In this document: positions 58,637-64,000 of the stretch, one piece after another
Layout of the letters: each line of letters opens with the position of its first letter
How positions within the stretch are numbered: position 1 is the stretch's first letter
Assembly: GCA_025617745.1 (NCBI GenBank)
Contig: CM046866.1
Location: 12,283,725 to 12,347,724 of the forward strand
Source of the DNA: Heliocidaris erythrogramma
Lineage: Eukaryota > Echinodermata > Echinoidea > Camarodonta > Echinometridae
DNA: 64,000 bases
Direction: 5' to 3'
Translations under genes and position numbers: made by a program
The notes under the pieces: generated by a model
Told to the model about the DNA's origin: nothing
The model's input: only the letters and a program-made list of their open reading frames with translations
Databases searched by the model: none

Positions 58637-58848
58637 AATGTGAAAGGTAATGAGAGAATAATGGTTGCGTAACTTAAATCAAAGTTCCGCAGAGCTGTCC
58701 TCCCTCTTTGAAATTTTTGCAAAGGTTGAAAACATGTCTCCGCTGGGAATCGAACCCGGGTCGTTGGCTTAGAACGCCAATGCATTAACCACTAGACCAC
58801 GGAGACGGGTCAGTGGTTTCTGCGACACTTCTCATTTCCTTTCACATT
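58637..58848. repeat. Inverted repeat enclosing the tRNA-like gene
   Basis: AATGTGAAAGGTAATGAGA (58637-58655) and TCTCATTTCCTTTCACATT (58830-58848) are inverted copies with one mismatch. The tRNA-like sequence lies between them, off centre. Confidence 0.65.
58736..58806 (-). tRNA. tRNA-Arg(TCT)-like gene or tRNA-derived repeat
   Basis: 71 nt on minus. The acceptor stem is perfect (GTCTCCG with CGGAGAC), as is the anticodon stem (TTGGC with GCCAA) around a 7-nt loop GTTCTAA, giving anticodon TCT (arginine, AGA codon). Box A (TGGTCTAGTGG) and box B (GGTTCGATTCC) are intact, and TTTT, a Pol III terminator, starts 3 nt after the acceptor. Weak points: one C-A mismatch in the T stem, a poor D stem, a Glu-tRNA-like D arm, and an enclosing inverted repeat. 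It may be a pseudogene or mobile copy. Confidence 0.55.
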
Positions 58849-59430
58849 TCCACGAGAGTTGCCAAAGGTCTTGTATATGTTGTTTCCTTATCAATATATA
58901 TAACCGAGTGACCTGCTTCATTCCGTTCCATCATTATCTGTTCACATATCTAAATTTAACATGGTTCAACCGAACGGTACACACATCCATACCTCTCTCG
59001 CTATATATAAATTTATATATATATATATATATAATATTTTAATGTAATTGTATATTTCGTTTACCAGGAATTTGTTCAAGTCAAGAGCATTAGGGAATGA
59101 AGGGGGGGGGGGGGGGGGGGTTCCACTCTTAATTATATCACTTTTTCCATCATACTGCTAGGATGTTTCTCTTGTGACCGCCCCCCCCCTCCTCTTCTGC
59201 CACTAATTATACAAAACTGCTTCATGTGAATACAAATAAATATCACTGTTCCGTAACATTAATCCAATTGATAAATCATTCAGATAACGCATCGTCTCTA
59301 TAGTATTTTCAGCTATTGCATTCCGAAAGTTAGAATGCAAGTTAATTAGCTGATTGCTATTTTTGTACGCTTTCACAGTAACATCGGAAATAAGTTGGAT
59401 AAATTAATTGGATCGGTGGGGGGGGGGGGT
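58849..59430. other. Non-coding stretch with homopolymer and AT arrays
   Basis: (AT)n near 59014-59031, G19 at 59102-59120, C8 near 59181, G12 at 59418-59429. No gene. Confidence 0.5.
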
Positions 59431-59571
59431 AGGGGCGGATACAGGATTTTCAGAAAGGGGGCGCACACTGAGGAACCCTTCGTTTGACGAAGCCAAACGG
59501 CCATCTAGGGGGTCCGGGGCATAATTTGTCAGACAAAACGGCGCCCCCCCCCCCCTCTGGATCCGCGCCTG
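59431..59571. mobile_element. G-run MITE, second copy of the 22.1-kb type
   Basis: Starts AGGGGCGGATACAGGATTTT, with GGGGGCGC inside the arm, and ends GGCGC-C12-TCTGGATCCGCGCCT, its inverse. The interior includes TTCGTTTGACGAA. The end GGATCCGCGCCT matches the GGATCC-containing tips at 22136. A G22 run (59571-59592) follows the right end directly. Confidence 0.7.
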
Positions 59572-59592
59572 GGGGGGGGGGGGGGGGGGGGG

Positions 59593-59980
59593 TTCTTGAA
59601 TATTCGCTTAACAATGTGGTTTACTCAACGCTATTCCACAATTTATCTTGTTTCAAGAAAGGGAATAACATTTTCTGGCGTGACATGGGAAAGGAGAAGG
59701 GTGTTTGCAGATGAAACGCCTGCGCTCCGAAATTTTGACAGTATAATTGCAAATATTCTAAAAGCTGTTGTGAAATATCTGAACACTCTTTCAAGACGTT
59801 GGGGTGTAAAAGGGATAGAAAATCGATAGCTCTTTACATTAGGAGAAGGGGGGATAAAAAAAAATCGAGGGGAAGGGCGTTGAGCCGACTTTATAGGAGA
59901 CAGGTTTTGATAACAGCCCTCACCCTTCCCAGAAGAAAGAAAAAGGTCTTGCGACAACCAAAAATGAAAGCTTATGAACA
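59593..59980. other. Non-coding stretch, nothing recognised
   Basis: Two overlapping ~100-codon frames on opposite strands have no recognisable features. Confidence 0.4.
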
Positions 59981-60118
59981 GGGGAGCGTTTCATCAAGCG
60001 TTTTGTCAGTGATTTTCACCGACAAATTTGCTCTCAACCAATCAGATGCAAGGATTTCAGTAGCTTATAACAGTTGTCGGTGAAAATCACTGACAATATG
60101 CTTGATGAAACGCTCCCC
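59981..60118 (+). mobile_element. MITE family GGGGAGCGTTTCAT, copy 4 (best preserved)
   Basis: About 45-bp terminal inverted repeats: GGGGAGCGTTTCATCAAGCG and TTGTCAGTGATTTTCACCGA on the left, and the inverse on the right with only two or three differences. The ~45-bp core (ATTTGCTCTCAACCAATCAG, AAGGATTTCAGTAGCTTATA) carries an inverted CCAAT-like box (AACCAATCAG). This copy defines the family for those at 19.7, 28.3 and 37.8 kb. Confidence 0.9.
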
Positions 60119-60810
60119 AGGTCATTTAATTGATCAAATTTGGTAATGCCTATTCTTTTCTAGTTGTTTTCTTTTGACAAAGACCTAGGACGATCGGAAG
60201 CCTTTATGTAGAATTTATTTTATTCGATATTTGGTATTATTGTTTCTTTTTAAATAACCAATAATGTAGAATTCAAAATGCACAATATTCATTTCCGCCT
60301 CCTTCGGAATTGCGAAAAAATGCATGTTGAACAACATGTGACACCATAAGAACTTAAGTCTCGTAATGAATTACGAATTTATTCAATGTTTTATTCATAC
60401 ATCATTCTCGAATTTAATCATAAGGAATTATCATGTCACTTTAGGGCATAGCTGCAACAGGTATACTATAATAATTGTTATTACTTTAGTTGAATGATTT
60501 GCTATTTCTTCCTTTTTAGAGAAGGTTGTATATTGTTACATTTTGCAATTGATGCGCTATCATGCTCTACGACAAAATAAATGTTATTTCTAGCCAATGA
60601 TATTATCCATTACAAATTTAAAGCAGCATTTGCTAGATCATTTGTGTCACATAAGAAATTGCCTGCATTAGAAAAGACATTTACGGATATAGGCTGACTT
60701 CATTCCGTCTCAGATTATGATTTGCCTAATCTATGATTTCTCTAGAAAACGTGGTTTGTGTTGTAATGAAGGGTATAATAAAACAAGAAACTGAAAAGCA
60801 AGTCATAATT
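60119..60810. other. AT-rich non-coding stretch
   Basis: Nothing recognised. Confidence 0.5.
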
Positions 60811-60985
60811 TCTCTCTCTTTCTCTTTCTCTCTTTTCTCTTCTCTCCCTCTCCTCTCTTTTCTCCCCCTGTCTCGTCTCTTTTTTCTCTCTCTTTATATA
60901 TATATATATTTCCCCTCTCCTTATTTCTTATATTGTCTCTGTCGCTCTCATTTGTTCTCTTTCTCTTTCTCTCTGTCACACTTAT
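60811..60985. repeat. CT-rich block with a TATATA segment
   Basis: Polypyrimidine interrupted by TTTATATATATATATATTT near 60893-60911. Confidence 0.9.
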
Positions 60986-61567
60986 AAAACACACCCCTAC
61001 CTCTCCCCCTCCCATTTATGTTTTCCAAAAGAGAGAAAGATGCACTACTTTAACGGGGACCTTACGCAGTCCCTTTTCGCTATCACTTGAACGTTGTTTG
61101 CAAGAAAATGGCATGCCTATAGCATATTTTATGCCAAAGTAAAAATGGAAAGGAAACTATGCTATGATACTTTACTGCTTTAGTTTTAAATATCTCTTCC
61201 ATTACGCGTAAAAATGATGTCTCCTCAGCACTTTATGGGATTTTGAAAATCGGTCACTGATACCCGATTATCCATCGCCTGTTTCTTCTTTCTCATCTCA
61301 AATGTTTTGCATAGTTACGGTTTTGTTCACCGTCTGTGCTCTCTGCAATGCCTTGATATTGTTGACTTCAGTAGAAAAAATAAATAAAACGAGTACAAGC
61401 AAACAAACAAACTGTTTTTCATTATAATATTTTTTTATCATTTGCTAAGGAAAGATACAGTTTACATTTTATTGACGAAATATATTGATGAAAATGAAAT
61501 AAGATCTTTCTGCGTTGCAAATACAGAAAGATTTTTTTTTCCTTCAAGATTCGTACCGTATGGGCCA
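60986..61567. other. Non-coding stretch, nothing recognised
   Basis: AT-rich. Confidence 0.5.
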
Positions 61568-61805
61568 GAAAAACAGAAGCCTTTTATGTCCTTTGGCAAG
61601 ACATTAATCTAAAATTGCCACTCTCCACCCAGGTGTAGTAAATGGGTACCTGGTAGGAATTTATTCCTTGAATGCTTTCAGCGCCTTAGGGCAGCTGGGC
61701 TAAAGCCAGGGTGATAATACTTCTTTGTAGGCGCCTTGAGCATCCTCTGTGATGGATACGTACGCAGTATAAATGTACTAGCTATGATGATTATTATTAT
61801 TTATT
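61568..61805 (+). mobile_element. 5'-truncated SINE with (ATT)n tail
   Basis: CTTTGGCAAGACATTAATCT, CCACTCTCCACCCAGGTGTA and AAATGGGTACCTGGTAGG are followed by GGCGCCTTGAGCATC, a GCAGTATAAATGTAC segment and ATTATTATTATT. The tRNA head is missing, as expected for 5' truncation during retrotransposition. Confidence 0.75.
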
Positions 61806-64000
61806 GTTTCTAAACAATTGGAGTATTGAAACACTCGAATAGTCCATCTTGATTGAATTCAATATTGATCCTGTTGATGATTTAATCCATCTCTAGGCCC
61901 TATATATGTAGTGAAATGATCATCCGAACTGGTATAGGCCTATGTCTCTATCTGCTATGATCTTCTCTCCAGTAGTTTGTCTCCGTGCAGTCGAAAGCAT
62001 GGTGAAAGATGACTATTCCATCTGTTCGCAAACGATACATCCTCAATTGTTAGGCATTAGCGTTCATTAACGGGGATTGCCTTATGAAAAGGTAGGTTGT
62101 CATCGCAAGGTCTGTATTTTCAATTCGCGCTTAATCTAGTAATACTATTTCCATACACGTCTGTCTTTTCCGTCAAAATATCAAAGTGTGATTGTGCAAC
62201 GAGACACGTCATAGACAAACCTGAGCTGCTGCGTGAGGGTTAATCCGTTGGTGCCATAAGCATACAACCCATGCGAAATCCCAATACTGTGCTGATTTCG
62301 TGGTAACGTGGGGGTTAAGAGCAACATGACCATAAACGGTGCATTTAGGAAGCGAAACAGACGTCATCCGGAAATTATAGACATAACCAAACATTATTAG
62401 ACGCATCAATCATGAATACATATGCAACACGGTCTGAGGTATTTGAAGTGGAGATTAAATGATTCCACAGAGAATGTAAAAAAAAATTTCCGTAAATATA
62501 TCTATAAATAATATGACGCGGGTAGGAGAGAAATTTTGATTTTATCTTGATCTGACCATCTGCCTGATACCGTTTAATGTCAATTTGTCCAGCGTCCTTG
62601 TCTGTATTGATAATTTTACTTAGTGCCAGAAGACATTTTGAAATGACAACAAAATGTAAACACGGTAAATATACGTCACTTGAAAACAAAAATGATAATA
62701 AGATGTTTACTTTGTAGAATAACCGTCATATTTTGTTGGCAAAGAGGAAATTGATTGATGCATTATTAAGGGTAAGTAAAACTTACGTAGGAATCGCAGG
62801 TTTTATGGCTGGAATTAAAAGTTGTGCCCATATGATAACCTCTGTTTCAGTTTTGTACCTCGAGGTTGAAAGAAAGCATCCGTCCATAAGATGCAATCCT
62901 TGCAATCTCGTTTAAGGTGCACCTTTGCACCCCTAGGGGTACTGCTGATGTACCTCTAGGATTTATTGCACCTATTCGGGAGCAGAAAGCACCCATAGAT
63001 AACAGGCAATCGTCTTAAGCTTGCTTCAAAGTACCACTTTGCACTATGATTCTTACCGATTATGATACATCATGTTCAAATCCGTACATTTTTTTCCTGA
63101 AGCACTCTGGTCGTGCTGCCAGTATTTCAGATATTTTTTCCGCGACTAAATGACTATGGCCCAACTCGCGGTGGAGAAGAAGCCAAACTCAGATCTTTCA
63201 CGTGTTACGATTTCTTTCCACACGCCACCTTTCATAGTATATCAAGAATGCTCACCGTGGAAGATGATAGCAAGGTCTATTGCAAACACGAGACAGTAAC
63301 AACATTATGTGCCACGGAGATTTAATAATTCGGCCGATTAGAGTTTATGCCAAACGACTGAGCAGCAGTTCGTGGAGTAAACACCTCGACTTCTCTGCTA
63401 TCGATTCAGGTTTGTCAAGAAAAACCCACCCACCTTATCTTTTTCATCGAATGTGTTTCCTTTTAACATGTTGATTGTCTGTATATGTCTCCTAAGTGCC
63501 CTTCCCATTAGCTCTTTGACCCCTCACTAAGGGCGTCGCTAATGGGGGAGGGGTGGTGGGGGGGGTAGGGGTGCTATGACACCCCTATTCCAAGTTTCAG
63601 TCGGTAAATCCATAACTGTCGTCCGCAAATTGATGATAAAATGCCTTTTATTGCCTTTCAAAATATTGAAAGATATTGCTCATGACTTTTGTATTAGAGC
63701 CTCTCCCCAGTTAGAAATGCTCTGAGGACACCCCTACCATGTTGCTTTATGACGTAAGATTGAACTTCGTCACTGTTTCTCTATTTCTATATTCCACTTT
63801 GAATCCATCTATTCTCTTCTTTTAGCGTACACCGATCGATGCCCTTTGTGCAAAATGTTGGGGAATCGTTGAAGTCCATCTGAAAGTTGAAGGTTTCGAC
63901 TTACCATATATAGAGATCGGCACTATTTACAGTTCATTTTATTGACAGCATCTCTGCTTCTCTGTCTTTAGAACCTGATCAAGATGCATTTCGGAGTAGA
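61806..64000. other. Non-coding stretch to the window end
   Basis: AT-rich. A 53-nt plus-strand segment (62719-62771) has acceptor TTTACTTTGTAG and donor AAGG|GTAAGT with an open frame, but is too short to call. 62912-63040 is a patch of GTGCACC/TTTGCAC words, probably a dispersed repeat. 63525-63580 is a G-rich GGCGTCGCTAATGGGGGAG patch resembling a G-run element tip. Confidence 0.4.

Noticed and set aside
62719..62771. 53-nt exon candidate on plus (TTTGTAG acceptor, GTAAGT donor)
   Set aside because: Too short, and no neighbouring exon on the same strand.
1..64000. Prokaryotic genes, operons or defence systems
   Set aside because: Frame density, repeat content, SINEs and splice-like signals are eukaryotic. 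No prokaryote-like gene spacing or ribosome binding sites were seen.

Overview
This is eukaryotic, AT-rich, mostly non-coding DNA. It has no operons or ribosome binding sites, and no complete gene can be recognised on either strand. No open frame exceeds about 170 codons, and the longest frames are translations of CT/GA arrays. Several repeat types seen here are typical of marine deuterostome genomes: dispersed palindromic MITEs, tRNA-derived SINEs ending in (ATT)n, many CT/GA and CA microsatellites, and more than twenty G or C homopolymers of 10 or more. An echinoderm, most likely a sea urchin, is my best guess. That comes from repeat style, not from a marker gene, and another marine invertebrate is possible.

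Layout. 0-10 kb: unique AT-rich DNA, a small inverted-repeat element (1.4 kb), large GA and CT tracts (2.4, 4.3-4.9, 7.2, 9.0 kb), a decayed SINE (6.3 kb) and one arm of a long-TIR element (8.1 kb). 10-20 kb: a full SINE (10.1 kb), ACACTGTG-rich repeats beside a SINE head and a 209-bp MITE (12.5-13.1 kb), an inverted repeat (15.2 kb), and weak minus-strand coding relics (14.3 and 17.3-18.1 kb). 20-32 kb: MITEs at 19.7, 20.1, 22.1, 26.8 and 28.3 kb, a 10-bp-period minisatellite (23.4 kb), two tandem duplications (27.8 and 29.8 kb), and the most unusual structure, paired hairpin modules set between CA arrays (31.4-31.9 kb). 32-50 kb: short tandem and dispersed repeats, SINE pieces, MITEs at 37.8 and 41.8 kb and a possible 285-nt minus-strand exon (44.2 kb). 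50-64 kb: a nested repeat composite (50.5-51.4 kb), a possible signal-peptide first exon on the minus strand (56.4-56.5 kb), a tRNA-Arg(TCT)-like gene inside an inverted repeat (58.7 kb), three palindromic elements (57.4, 59.4, 60.0 kb) and a partial SINE (61.6 kb).

How it fits together. The candidate exons (14.3, 18.0, 44.2 and 56.4 kb) all lie on the minus strand. The 56.4-kb donor and the 44.2-kb acceptor have compatible phases, so part of the window could be long introns of one minus-strand gene. That is inference only. Nothing here forms a recognisable pathway, defence system or CRISPR locus. The interesting content is repeat structure.
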